Shown piece after piece: positions 35,649 through 43,680 of a stretch of 64,000 nucleotides of DNA. The stretch's first letter is position 1, and each line of letters opens with the position of its first letter. Made by a program: the position numbers and the translations under genes. This DNA comes from Hydrogenophaga flava NBRC 102514 (GTDB lineage Bacteria > Pseudomonadota > Gammaproteobacteria > Burkholderiales > Burkholderiaceae_C). The notes below the pieces were generated by a model that was not told the origin of the DNA, made no database searches, and saw nothing but the letters and a program-made list of their open reading frames with translations. The stretch lies in contig NZ_BCTF01000001.1 of the NCBI RefSeq assembly GCF_001571145.1, positions 62,001 through 126,000 of the forward strand, in the 5' to 3' direction.

Positions 35649-36158
35649 TCAACTTTTCAGGCGACCACGCCGACGGTTGGCCTTCGGGAGATTCGCTTCG
35701 GCGACATGCTGCACGGCGCGCGCCTGTAGCCGGTTGATCAGGTCATCCAGCACGTCCATCTCTTCCGGACGCAGGACCGAAAGGATCTCCTGGTTGAGCT
35801 GAACCACTTCGGGGAACAACTGCGCATAGAGGGCAGCACCGGCTGGCGTCAGAGAAATGCGCACCCGACGCCTGTCGCCAGGCAAGGCCATGCGATCCAG
35901 CAGTTTCTTCTCCACCAAGCCCGTGATGGCACGAGAAGTCCGTGCATGGTCCAGACCTGCGCGATCGGCCAGTTCGGACGACAGCGAGGGGCCATGAAAC
36001 TGCAACACCGCCATCACCCGCCACTCGCGACGGGTGATGCCATGCTGTCCTTCGCACATGCGGATGACCGGCGAACCGGCCACGGAGACCAGCCGGATCA
36101 GGCGGTACAGCAGCAGATCCTCGATGGACTGCGGATCGCCCAGCCGTGAAGTGGCCAC
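35649..36158 (-). CDS. MarR-family transcriptional regulator
   Basis: A 169-residue winged-helix regulator: MAVLQFHGPSLSSELADRAG, the recognition helix around HARTSRAITGLVEKKLLDRM and the wing PGDRRRVRISLTPAG. GTG 36158 is chosen because AGGGG precedes it by about 7 bases. The upstream ATG at 36206 would lie inside the -10 region proposed for the divergent tctC gene. MarR proteins usually repress a divergent neighbour and respond to phenolic or carboxylate ligands, which fits the tctC gene at 36244. Confidence 0.83.
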   Translation of the reverse strand: MATSRLGDPQSIEDLLLYRLIRLVSVAGSPVIRMCEGQHGITRREWRVMAVLQFHGPSLSSELADRAGLDHARTSRAITGLVEKKLLDRMALPGDRRRVRISLTPAGAALYAQLFPEVVQLNQEILSVLRPEEMDVLDDLINRLQARAVQHVAEANLPKANRRRGRLKS

Positions 36159-36177
36159 TGGTATTCCCCTACAACGA

Positions 36178-36211
36178 TTGATTAGAACAAGTGTTGCCGT
36201 CTCCATATATT
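36178..36211. promoter_or_regulatory. MarR/tctC divergent promoter and operator
   Basis: TTGATTAGAACAA (36178-36190) is an imperfect palindrome of MarR-site size. A -10-like TATATT (36206-36211) lies 17 bases after TAGAAC (36183-36188), so repressor bound to the palindrome would cover the -35 of tctC. The tctC ATG follows at 36244. Confidence 0.45.
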
Positions 36212-36243
36212 TTGGACGCACCACACCACAACGGAGACACCTG

Positions 36244-37236
36244 ATGCCGACCACCACCCTGATCCACCGAGGCGCTCGCGCCCTGGCCGCCGCCCTGCTG
36301 CTCACCTCCGCCGGGCTCGCGTCCGCGCAGACGGACTATCCGGCGCGCCCCGTCAAGATCGTGGTGGGGTTCGGCGCAGGCACGGGACCGGACATCGTGG
36401 CCAGGCTGCTGGCCCAGCAACTGTCGTCCGCCTGGAATGGCGCAGCCGTCATCGTCGAGAACAAGGCCGCGGCAGGGGGCACCGTCGCCGCGGCCGAAGT
36501 GGCGCGCGCCACGCCCGACGGACACACCCTTCTTCTTGCAGCGACCGGCCAGCTGAGCATCGCCCCGAGCACCTACCGCAACCTGCCCTACCAGCCTGCC
36601 AAGGACTTCAAACCGGTGAGCACCGTGGCCGAATCCGAGTTCGTGCTTCTGGTCAACCCACAAAAGGTGCCTGCGCGCAACGCTGCCGAGTTCGTTCGCT
36701 GGAGCAAGGAGCAGAAGTCGTTCTTCATGGCCACCTTCGGGGCGGGCACCGCAGGACACTTCGGGGCCTTCATCCTGGGTGACGAGATCGGCGTCACACC
36801 CGAACCGGTGCACTACCGCACCACCGCCGACGCATTCAGTGGCCTGTTCGGAGGTGACGTGCAAGGGGTTTTCTCCAGCGTGGGGCTGGCTGCGCCGCAG
36901 GTGAAGGCGCAGAAGCTGCTGGCCATCGGTTCGACGGGCAGCGCCCGGTCCACCACACTGCCCGATGTGCCGACGTTCAAGGAACAGGGCTTCCCCAAGA
37001 TCGGATTCACCACCTGGTTCGGTGTCGTGGCGCCAGCCGGCACACCGGATGCCCTGGTGCAGAAGCTGAGCAACGACATCCGCCAGGTGCTCAGCAAACC
37101 CGAGACGCGAACCAAAGTGGAGAATGCCGGTTTCCAGCCCACCGGCTCCACCACCGAAGCCTTCCGCCAGCTCATCGAGTCCGACACGCGGGTGTGGGGC
37201 AAGGCCGTGGCCGCCACCGGCTTCAAAGCGGATTGA
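36244..37236 (+). CDS. Tripartite tricarboxylate transporter substrate-binding protein (TctC/Bug)
   Basis: A 330-residue periplasmic receptor. The signal peptide ends near ASAQTDYPARPVKIVV; GFGAGTGPDIVARLLAQQL and VIVENKAAAGGTVAAAEVA are Bug-family hallmarks. The ligand is unknown, and no TctAB genes are present. The ATG 36244 has GGAGACACCTG before it. It is followed after 6 bases by a DUF3237 gene, and the divergent MarR regulator probably represses the pair. Confidence 0.9.
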   Translation: MPTTTLIHRGARALAAALLLTSAGLASAQTDYPARPVKIVVGFGAGTGPDIVARLLAQQLSSAWNGAAVIVENKAAAGGTVAAAEVARATPDGHTLLLAATGQLSIAPSTYRNLPYQPAKDFKPVSTVAESEFVLLVNPQKVPARNAAEFVRWSKEQKSFFMATFGAGTAGHFGAFILGDEIGVTPEPVHYRTTADAFSGLFGGDVQGVFSSVGLAAPQVKAQKLLAIGSTGSARSTTLPDVPTFKEQGFPKIGFTTWFGVVAPAGTPDALVQKLSNDIRQVLSKPETRTKVENAGFQPTGSTTEAFRQLIESDTRVWGKAVAATGFKAD

Positions 37237-37242
37237 CCGACC

Positions 37243-37746
37243 ATGTCACAGACCACCCCCACCCCAGAGCCCACACCCGAAACACTGGCCGCGCCGTCGC
37301 TGGAGCACATCTGCGACCTGGCCGTCACCATTGCCCCGCCGGTCGAGGTGGGCCACACGCCCTCCGGACTGCGGCGCATGATCCCCATCACCGGTGGCGT
37401 GGTGCGCGGTCCTCGCCTCAACGGGCGGGTGTTGCCGGGCGGTGCAGACTTCCAGCTGATCGTGGGCCAGGGCACGCAGGCCCACCTGGACGCGCGCTAC
37501 GTGATCGAGCTGGACGATGGCAGTCGCGTCTTCGTGCAGAACACGGCGCTGCGGGTGACGTCGGCCGAAGACGCCTTGCGCATCATGCGGGGTGAGCCCG
37601 TGAACCCCGCGGCGGTGTACTTCCGCTGCCAACCCCGGCTGGAATCCAGCGCGCCCGAGTGGGCCTGGCTGGCCGAAAGCCAGTATGTCGGCACCGGTCG
37701 GCGGGCCCCCGACGGCGTCTTCCTGAGCTTCTACCGCGTGACCTGA
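37243..37746 (+). CDS. DUF3237 domain-containing protein
   Basis: A 167-residue cytosolic protein of the DUF3237 family, with the characteristic RMIPITGGVVRGPRLNGRVL and GGADFQLIVGQGTQAHLDAR and a C-terminal FLSFYRVT. A lipocalin-like beta barrel is typical of the family; activity is unknown. It forms a two-gene unit with tctC, as seen for DUF3237 genes near Bug receptors in other Burkholderiales. Confidence 0.85.
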   Translation: MSQTTPTPEPTPETLAAPSLEHICDLAVTIAPPVEVGHTPSGLRRMIPITGGVVRGPRLNGRVLPGGADFQLIVGQGTQAHLDARYVIELDDGSRVFVQNTALRVTSAEDALRIMRGEPVNPAAVYFRCQPRLESSAPEWAWLAESQYVGTGRRAPDGVFLSFYRVT

Positions 37747-37784
37747 ACCGCCTCGGGCAGGTGGTTTTTGTGCACACTGGCGGC

Positions 37785-38177
37785 ATGAACCCCGCCACCG
37801 CCGCCCTGCTCGCCGACGCGCTGCTGGCGCTGCACGTGGGCATTGTGCTGTTCGTGGTGGGGCTGCTGCCGCTGGTGCTGGTGGGTGGCGTGTGCGGCTG
37901 GCGCTGGGTGCGCCACCGCGGCCTGCGGCTCACGCACCTGGGCCTGATGCTCTTCATCGCTGCCCAGGCCTGGCTGGGGCGGCTGTGCCCGCTGACGGTG
38001 TGGGAACAGGACCTGCGGCGGCTGGCGGGGCAAGGCGCCTACGGCGAGAGCTTCATCGGGCACTGGCTCTCGCGTCTGCTCTACTGGGACCTGCCCTGGT
38101 GGGCGTTCGTGGCGGCGTACACCGGCTTCGCCGGGCTGGTGGCCGCTGCCTGGTGGTGGGTGAGGACTGAGCAATGA
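37785..38177 (+). CDS. DUF2784 family membrane protein
   Basis: A 130-residue protein with four hydrophobic segments (about residues 8-32, 45-62, 90-108 and 105-126) and the DUF2784 hallmarks ADALLALHVGIVLFVV, CPLTVWEQDLR and GHWLSRLLYWDLPWW. Function unknown. The ATG at 37785 is used; a longer in-frame extension covers the DUF3237 end. It overlaps the following gene by ATGA. Confidence 0.85.
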   Translation: MNPATAALLADALLALHVGIVLFVVGLLPLVLVGGVCGWRWVRHRGLRLTHLGLMLFIAAQAWLGRLCPLTVWEQDLRRLAGQGAYGESFIGHWLSRLLYWDLPWWAFVAAYTGFAGLVAAAWWWVRTEQ

Positions 38178-38794
38178 TCACGGACATCGAGGACTTCTTT
38201 TCCAAGGGCTGCGGCCGGTGCGAGCGTTTCGCCACCCCCGCCTGCTCGGCCAACAAGTGGCACGAAGGCCTGACCGGGCTGCGCGCCGTCTGCCGCGCAG
38301 CCGGCCTGATCGAGACCGTGAAATGGGGACACCCCTGCTACATGCACGCCGGGCGCAACATCGCGCTGATCGGTGCGCTGCAGGGCGACTTCCGGCTCAA
38401 CTTCTTCAACGCCGCGCTGATGAAGGACCCCGAGGGGCTGATGGAACGGCAGGGCCCGAACACGCAGCACCCCGACTCGATCCGGTTCACCGCAACCGAG
38501 CAGGTCGAGGAACGGGCCAGCGCCATCCGCGCCTACCTGCTCGAAGCCATGGCCTATGCCGAAGCGGGCATCCGTCCGCCGAAGGTGGCGCAGGCGCTGG
38601 AACTGCCCGACGAACTGGTTGACGCCATGGACGCCGACCCCGAACTCGCCGAGGCGTTTCACCGGCTCACCACGGGGCGCCAGCGCAGCTACGCGATCCT
38701 TCTCAGCTCGGCCAAGACGGCGGCGACGCGCGTGTCGCGGATCGAGAAGGCGCGCCCGCACATCCTGGCGGGCAAAGGCGCGAACGAGCGGTGA
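38174..38794 (+). CDS. YdeI/OmpD-associated (DUF1801) family protein
   Basis: A 206-residue protein with a DUF1801-like domain (LRAVCRAAGLIETVKWGHPC, NIALIGALQGDFRLNFFNAAL) and a C-terminal YdeI-type OmdA segment with AFHRLTTGRQRSYAILLSSA. YdeI is linked to peptide resistance in Salmonella; a general function is not established. Coupled to the DUF2784 gene by a 4-base overlap. The 129 bases after it hold no gene. Confidence 0.83.
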   Translation: MITDIEDFFSKGCGRCERFATPACSANKWHEGLTGLRAVCRAAGLIETVKWGHPCYMHAGRNIALIGALQGDFRLNFFNAALMKDPEGLMERQGPNTQHPDSIRFTATEQVEERASAIRAYLLEAMAYAEAGIRPPKVAQALELPDELVDAMDADPELAEAFHRLTTGRQRSYAILLSSAKTAATRVSRIEKARPHILAGKGANER

Positions 38795-38923
38795 CTGGTG
38801 CCCATCCATTTCTCGGATCGTTGCCGTGGTGCCTTGCGCCGTAGCACCGTGCTCACTTCCCCAACGTGTCAGGGCGATTGAGCGAACCACACGGCAAGGC
38901 CCGACGCCAGATATCCGCGGAAT

Positions 38924-39340
38924 TTATGCCCGGTGCACCATCCCGACCGCGCCTCTCGTCTCCTGGCCAGACGCATCAAAACGTGCTCGGGCTGCTTCGA
39001 TCGACGGGCGGCTGCGGTCGACCCAGTTGATCAGCACGGCCACAGGCTCCAGCAGCGTGCGCCCCAGCTCGGTCAGCTCGTAGTCCACCCGCGGGGGAAT
39101 GCTGGGAAAGACGGTGCGGGTGACCAACCCGTCGCGTTCGAGCCCGCGCAGCGTCAGGGTCAGCATGCGCTGCGAGACGCCGTCGACATCGCGCTTGAGT
39201 TCGCTGAAGCGGCGCGGCCCGCCCCGCAGGGCACCTACGACGTACAGCGTCCATTTGTCGCCGATGCGTTCCAGGATTTCGCGCGTCGCGCGGCACCCAC
39301 TTTCGCTGGGTTCAGGCAAATCAATGTGCTTTGGTGACAT
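38924..39340 (-). CDS. HxlR-family transcriptional regulator
   Basis: A 138-residue winged-helix regulator of the HxlR family: ESGCRATREILERIGDKWT, RRFSELKRDVDGVSQRMLTL and VFPSIPPRVDYELTELG are diagnostic. The Cys near residue 16 is the position used for quinone or electrophile sensing in the related YodB/QorR proteins. Divergent from a qorB-like gene, the same arrangement as ytfH-ytfG in E. coli, so it probably represses that gene until quinones appear. The ATG at 39340 (MSPKHIDLPEP) is preferred over a longer start. Confidence 0.88.
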   Translation of the reverse strand: MSPKHIDLPEPSESGCRATREILERIGDKWTLYVVGALRGGPRRFSELKRDVDGVSQRMLTLTLRGLERDGLVTRTVFPSIPPRVDYELTELGRTLLEPVAVLINWVDRSRPSIEAARARFDASGQETRGAVGMVHRA

Positions 39341-39385
39341 GCGTGTGCCTTCTTGTGGCGGTGCGTTCAACACCCTAGGATAAAG

Positions 39386-39400
39386 GTTCCAAATAGTAAC
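39386..39400. promoter_or_regulatory. HxlR operator candidate
   Basis: GTTCCAAATAGTAAC (39386-39400) is an imperfect palindrome (GTT.C.....G.AAC) in the 110-base gap between the HxlR gene and the qorB-like gene. Size and AT-rich centre resemble YodB/HxlR-class sites. Confidence 0.5.
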
Positions 39401-39450
39401 TAAGACCCCATCAGGCACCTAGTCACTCGTGAGAACCAGTCCAAGCTGCC

Positions 39451-40395
39451 ATGACCAACACCACCCTGACCACGTCGATCCCCCCGAGCCGCGAGGAAGC
39501 CATCGAGCTGACCCGCAACTTTCTCCCCACCATGTCCACCACACCCACCTTCGGCATCACCGGCGCCACTGGCCAGCTCGGCCGCAAGGTCATCGCGAGC
39601 CTGAGCGGTCGCGTCGCACAACAACAGATCGCCGCCATCGTTCGAGATCCGGCCAAGGCCACCGACCTGGGCGTCGCCGCGCGCCAGGGCGACTACGCAG
39701 ACCGCCAGGGGCTTGAAAAAGCCTTTGCCGGCTTGGACAGCTTGCTGCTGATCTCCTCCAGCTCCCTGGGCACGCGCCAGGCCGAACACGAGAACGTGAT
39801 CCGCGCCGCCCAGCGCGCGGGCGTGCGGCGCATCGTGTACACCAGCCTGCTGCACGCAGACCGCTGGGGCATCGCCTTTGCGGAGGACCACCTGGCCACC
39901 GAGCGCTGGCTGCAATCGTCCGGGCTGGACTTCACCATCCTGCGCAACGGCTGGTATTGGGAAAACCACACCGCCGGACTCGCCCAGGCCCTTGAGCACG
40001 GCGGCCTGGTGGGCGGAGCAGGTGAGGCCAGGATTTCCTGGGCGTCGCGACAGGACTATGCCAATGCGGCGGTGGCGGTGCTGACCCAGCCCGACCACGC
40101 CGGCAAGACCTACGAACTGGCGGGAGACACCGCCCACTCGCTGCAAGAACTGGCGGCAGAGACTGCTCGACAAAGTGGTCGTGAATTTGGCTACCGCAAT
40201 CTGCAGGAGGCTGAGCACGCTGCGTTCCTGGCCTCTGTTGGTCTGCCCCCGCCGTTGGCCGCTGTGCTCGCAGAGATCGACTGCCGTGGCATCGCCAAGG
40301 GTGTGCTGGCTGGACAAGACCGCACACTCTCGGCGCTGATCGGACGACCGACCACCAGCTTGCCAACAGCGGTAGCCGCAGCTCTGAACCAATGA
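39451..40395 (+). CDS. qorB: NAD(P)H:quinone oxidoreductase 2 (NmrA-like atypical SDR)
   Basis: A 314-residue Rossmann protein closely resembling E. coli QorB: GITGATGQLGRKVIASL (nucleotide site), LLLISSSSLGTRQAEHENVI, VYTSLLHAD, TILRNGWYWEN and the C-terminal LIGRPTTSL all match. It reduces quinones with NADPH. The first 27 residues are additional to E. coli QorB; a start at ATG 39532 (MSTTPTFGITG) would give the usual length, and neither start has a strong Shine-Dalgarno. Divergent from its likely repressor (HxlR). Confidence 0.87.
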   Translation: MTNTTLTTSIPPSREEAIELTRNFLPTMSTTPTFGITGATGQLGRKVIASLSGRVAQQQIAAIVRDPAKATDLGVAARQGDYADRQGLEKAFAGLDSLLLISSSSLGTRQAEHENVIRAAQRAGVRRIVYTSLLHADRWGIAFAEDHLATERWLQSSGLDFTILRNGWYWENHTAGLAQALEHGGLVGGAGEARISWASRQDYANAAVAVLTQPDHAGKTYELAGDTAHSLQELAAETARQSGREFGYRNLQEAEHAAFLASVGLPPPLAAVLAEIDCRGIAKGVLAGQDRTLSALIGRPTTSLPTAVAAALNQ

Positions 40396-40443
40396 GGCGA
40401 AGCCACTGGTTGACCTGCTGGCACCACCGTCAGCAGAGCGGGC

Positions 40444-41025
40444 TCAGCCGCCCTGCCGGGTCAAGGGGATGAGGTAGTAGGCACAGAAAGGCAGGTTGCC
40501 GCAGGAGGCGTTCATGGTGGCCAGCACCATGACCAGCGACTGTCTGGCGGCTGCGTCTGACGCGAGAGAACACACGCCCATCGATTCGGTGGCATCGGCG
40601 GTCAGGTCGACACAGGCAGTCAGCTTGTCGTTCCCCTTGATCAGGGGCTGCAAGCGGGTGAGCATCTGCCCGAACCGGGGATGGGCGAACAGACCGGGCT
40701 CGTCCTTGACCACCGCCTTCACGCCTTGCAGTTCGCCGTTGGCGAGTTGTGCCGACATCGGCCTGGGCTCCCCCATGTCGGGACGATGACTGGCCGGCGC
40801 GGCGCTGCCGGACGTGGTCGTCATTTCCACCGCGCAAGCGCGCGTGCTTCGGCAGTCGAGCACGATGCGGGTGGTCGAGCCCGAATCGACGACCGAGCCC
40901 GAGAACGTGCCGACATACCAGGCACCGGCCGAATCGTCGGCCGCAGGTGCGCTCACCGCTGCCGTCGCCAACGCCGCCGACACGAGCGCGCACCGCGCCC
41001 GTGCGCGGATGTTGGTTTGGATCAT
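40444..41025 (-). CDS. Exported hypothetical protein
   Basis: A 193-residue protein with a signal peptide (residues 1-29, ending SAPA-ADD). The mature part has TFSGSVVDSGSTTRIVLDC and several Cys (LDCRSTRACAV, TACVDLTA, MGVCSLA, NASCGNLPFC), suggesting disulfides in the periplasm. I do not recognise the family. It is isolated: the qorB gene converges on it with a 48-base gap, and 78 bases separate it from the next upstream gene. Confidence 0.7.
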   Translation of the reverse strand: MIQTNIRARARCALVSAALATAAVSAPAADDSAGAWYVGTFSGSVVDSGSTTRIVLDCRSTRACAVEMTTTSGSAAPASHRPDMGEPRPMSAQLANGELQGVKAVVKDEPGLFAHPRFGQMLTRLQPLIKGNDKLTACVDLTADATESMGVCSLASDAAARQSLVMVLATMNASCGNLPFCAYYLIPLTRQGG

Positions 41026-41103
41026 GTTTCCCCCTGATGAAGTCTCCCGCGTGGTGCGGACTGCTTACGGCCGACACAACAGCCGATCATTTTTTTGGTG
41101 CGG

Positions 41104-41550
41104 TCACTTGCACGTGTATTCGTCAAACATCTGCCCCAGGCGGACAAGTTCCTCTGGCTCCAGCTGTCCATAGGTGTTGCTGTCGAGTGCAGAGCGAACA
41201 AGCGACAGTTGCTCTTCATTCTTGACAACTCCACTCTTCAGGATGGAGCGAAGGCGGCGGACCGTTGGAAGCTTGGGAATGTGCAAATCGTTGACACCTC
41301 TTCTGCTCAGTTCCTCGGCGAACTTCACCAACGCCTCCGCGTCGAGTGTTTCTCGAAGGACAACGTCGGCTTCTGCGGAAAAACGCCGCAGAAAAGTCAG
41401 ATTGGTGCTTGTCGATGCCAACTCAGCGTGGGCTCTGATGGCCCCAGAAAACGTCCCCGATGGATCGTCCTGGGTATAGAGCTCAGCAAATGCCAACAGC
41501 TTGACGCGTAGTGACGCGATGCAGGCTTCCTTGGTGATCTCGATGGCCAT
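41104..41550 (-). CDS. Hypothetical protein with atypical composition
   Basis: A 148-residue soluble, mostly helical protein (MAIEITKEACIASLRVKLLA start, C-terminal LVRLGQMFDEYTCK). No family recognised. Two 60-base lines counted in the gene (41221-41340) are 57% GC, clearly lower than flanking genes, and it uses codons such as TTG, CTT and GTT that its neighbours avoid. This suggests recent acquisition. There is no mobile-element signature next to it. Confidence 0.6.
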   Translation of the reverse strand: MAIEITKEACIASLRVKLLAFAELYTQDDPSGTFSGAIRAHAELASTSTNLTFLRRFSAEADVVLRETLDAEALVKFAEELSRRGVNDLHIPKLPTVRRLRSILKSGVVKNEEQLSLVRSALDSNTYGQLEPEELVRLGQMFDEYTCK

Positions 41551-41610
41551 AGCAAAAAGCGAATCTTGCGAAGAATGTGCAAGTAAACCACGTCGCTCGC
41601 AAGCGTTTGG

Positions 41611-42027
41611 TCACACCTCTTGCTCACCCACCTTCCGCGCCTCCACCTCAAACGGGTTGTCCCAATAGGCGTCCCGCCCACACACCCACTGCCACGCCCC
41701 GGCCAGCAGGTACGCCGGCAAAAACAGCGGCCCCCAGCGTTCGCACTGGCGCACATGCACCCGCTCGTGGGCGCGCAGGCGCTGCAGTTCCTGCGCGTGG
41801 GTGCCGATCACCACGTGTCCGAAAGTGATGGCGGTGAAGGGCCAGCGCCGCCGGGGTGGCGCTCGGCGTGCGGCGATTTCGATCACGCCGTCCACGATAC
41901 GCAGGCGCGCGCCAAAAGGGAGCAGCAGCAGGCCGAGCGCGAGGCCGATCAGCGTGTTGGGCGAGGCCCAGAGCCACCGCGCCCAGCGCCCGAGGCGACC
42001 GGCCGGCCGGGGCCTGCGGCGGGACAT
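41611..42027 (-). CDS. Membrane-anchored protein with HExxH motif, putative peptidase-like
   Basis: A 138-residue protein. After a basic N-terminus (SRRRPRPAGR) comes one membrane segment (about 16-38), then a basic linker and the motif HERVHVRQCERWG near residues 87-99, with a possible third ligand Glu in DNPFEVEARKVG. HExxHxxQ followed by E is the pattern of small gluzincin-like domains (as in DUF4157-type proteins). Activity is unproven. The ATG 42027 lies 5 bases after the thioesterase stop, so it could be the last gene of locus B. Confidence 0.7.
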   Translation of the reverse strand: MSRRRPRPAGRLGRWARWLWASPNTLIGLALGLLLLPFGARLRIVDGVIEIAARRAPPRRRWPFTAITFGHVVIGTHAQELQRLRAHERVHVRQCERWGPLFLPAYLLAGAWQWVCGRDAYWDNPFEVEARKVGEQEV

Positions 42028-42031
42028 GGCC

Positions 42032-42517
42032 TCAGGAGACGATGTACGCGCCCGAGCCGCAGGACAGCAGCTTGCCGTCCGCCCCGCGGAACTCCATGCG
42101 CGTGGACGCAACGCGCGAGCCCAGGCGCAGCACCTCGGCACTGAGTTCAAAGTGCTCGCCGATGCCGGGGCGCAGGTAGTCGATGCGCAGGTCGATGGTG
42201 CCGAGCTTGCCGAAGCGGTGCAGGCGCTGCTCGGGCGTCTCGTCCATGTGGCGCGCACCTATGGCGGCCATGCACGCCAGGCCGCCCATGGCGTCGAGCC
42301 CGGCGCTGATGACGCCGCCGTGCACGCGGTTGTGGCTGTAGTGCCCGATCAGCTCGTGCTTCATGTCGATGCGCGCGGTCACTCGATCAGGCAGCAGGCT
42401 GGTGATCTTCAGGCCCAGCACCTGGTTGAAGACGATCTTCTCTTCGAAGATGGCCTTGAGGCCGGCGATGAACTCGGGCTCGAACTGGGTGGGGGCGGGC
42501 GCGGTGGTTTTGGTCAT
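42032..42517 (-). CDS. PaaI-type hot-dog thioesterase
   Basis: A 161-residue hot-dog-fold protein. HNRVHGGVISAGLDAMGGLA is the HGG motif region with the catalytic Asp/Asn, and RIDYLRPGIGEHFELSAEVL follows. These hydrolyse acyl-CoAs to release free CoA, often as a safety valve in catabolic pathways. It is coupled to the second acyl-CoA dehydrogenase by a 4-base overlap at the distal end of locus B. Confidence 0.87.
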   Translation of the reverse strand: MTKTTAPAPTQFEPEFIAGLKAIFEEKIVFNQVLGLKITSLLPDRVTARIDMKHELIGHYSHNRVHGGVISAGLDAMGGLACMAAIGARHMDETPEQRLHRFGKLGTIDLRIDYLRPGIGEHFELSAEVLRLGSRVASTRMEFRGADGKLLSCGSGAYIVS

Positions 42518-43680
42518 AGTCCGGATTGTCGTGCGGCGAGTTCTTTCATGATCTCTTCGGCGCCGCCGCCGATCATCATGACCTTGACCTCGCGGTAGAT
42601 GCGTTCGCTGGCGGTGCCGCGCATGAAGCCCATGCCGCCGAGGATCTGCACGGCGGCGTCGGCGCAGAACTGCATGGCCTGCGTGGCGTGGTTCTTGAGC
42701 AGGCAGACGTGGCTGACCCAGTCCGCGCCGGTGTCGCCCGCGTCGGCGCGCGCGGTGACGGCGTCGACCCAGGCCTGGGTGGACTCGATGCGCATGCGCA
42801 TGTCCATTAGCTTGTGGCGGATGACCTGGCGTTCGATCAGCGGCGCGCCGAAGGTCTGGCGCTGGCGCGCCCAGTCCAGCGCCTCGTCGTAGCAGGCCTG
42901 CGCAAAGCCCAGCGCCATCGCGCTCATGGCCAGGCGCTCGCCATTGAAGTTGCCCATGATCATGCGAAAGCCCGCGCCCTCCTCGCCCAAGCGGTGGCGC
43001 ACTGGCACGCGCACACCATCAAAGCGCAGGTGCGCGGTGTCGGAGCAGTGCCAGCCCATCTTCTGCAGCGCGCTGCGCGTGACGCCGGGCCGGTCCATGG
43101 GCACCACCACCATGCTGATGCCGCTGGCGCCCTTGTTGCCGGCGTCGGTTCTCACCGCAAGAGTCAGCCAGTCGCAGCGCATGCCGGAGGTGATGAAGAC
43201 CTTTTCGCCGTCGATCACGTACTCGTCGCCCTCGCGCCGCGCGGTGGTGCGCAGCGCGGCCACGTCGGACCCACCGCCAGGTTCGGTGATGCCCAGCGCC
43301 GCGATCTGTCCGCCGCGCAACACTGGCGGCACCACCTCGGCCTGCAGCTCGGGCGAGCCATGCGCCAGCACCGGCGGCAGGCCGATGTTGAGCGAGAACA
43401 GGCTGGCCATCAGCCCGCCGCTGGTGCCGTGGCGGGCCAGGGTCTGCGACAGCGCGTTGCGCGCGCGCCAGGGTGCGGGCGTGCCGCCCAGATGCTCTGG
43501 GTAACCCAGGCCGAGCAGGCCGAGATCGGCCGCTTCGCGGTACAGCACGCGCGGAATCTCGCCAGCGGCTTCCCAGGTGTCGAGGTTGGGGCGCACGTGC
43601 TCCAGAGCGAAGCGGCGCACGGTGTCGACGAGCGCCTGCAGGTCGGCGGCTTCGAAGTGGTTCGCGGTGTCGGTGGTCAT
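42514..43680 (-). CDS. Acyl-CoA dehydrogenase (second, locus B)
   Basis: A 388-residue flavoprotein with the FAD segments ALGITEPGGGSDVAALRTTA and EKVFITSGMRCDWLTLAVRT, and the C-terminal AAVQILGGMGFMRGTASERI. The position facing the usual catalytic base reads MIGGGAEEIMKELAAR. It is distinct from the other dehydrogenase of the operon at 46405, so the pathway probably contains two oxidation steps on differently sized CoA esters. Coupled by ATGA to both neighbours (biotin carboxylase upstream, thioesterase downstream). Confidence 0.88.
   Translation of the reverse strand: MTTDTANHFEAADLQALVDTVRRFALEHVRPNLDTWEAAGEIPRVLYREAADLGLLGLGYPEHLGGTPAPWRARNALSQTLARHGTSGGLMASLFSLNIGLPPVLAHGSPELQAEVVPPVLRGGQIAALGITEPGGGSDVAALRTTARREGDEYVIDGEKVFITSGMRCDWLTLAVRTDAGNKGASGISMVVVPMDRPGVTRSALQKMGWHCSDTAHLRFDGVRVPVRHRLGEEGAGFRMIMGNFNGERLAMSAMALGFAQACYDEALDWARQRQTFGAPLIERQVIRHKLMDMRMRIESTQAWVDAVTARADAGDTGADWVSHVCLLKNHATQAMQFCADAAVQILGGMGFMRGTASERIYREVKVMMIGGGAEEIMKELAARQSGL

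Noticed and set aside
36159..36206. ATG start at 36206 for the MarR gene
   Set aside because: It would place the start in the -10 region proposed for tctC; GTG 36158 has AGGGG before it and gives normal MarR length.
38795..38923. Small RNA or structured element (TTGCCGTG at 38821 and CACGGCAA at 38890)
   Set aside because: 8-base arms separated by about 60 bases are expected by chance here; no promoter or terminator is evident.
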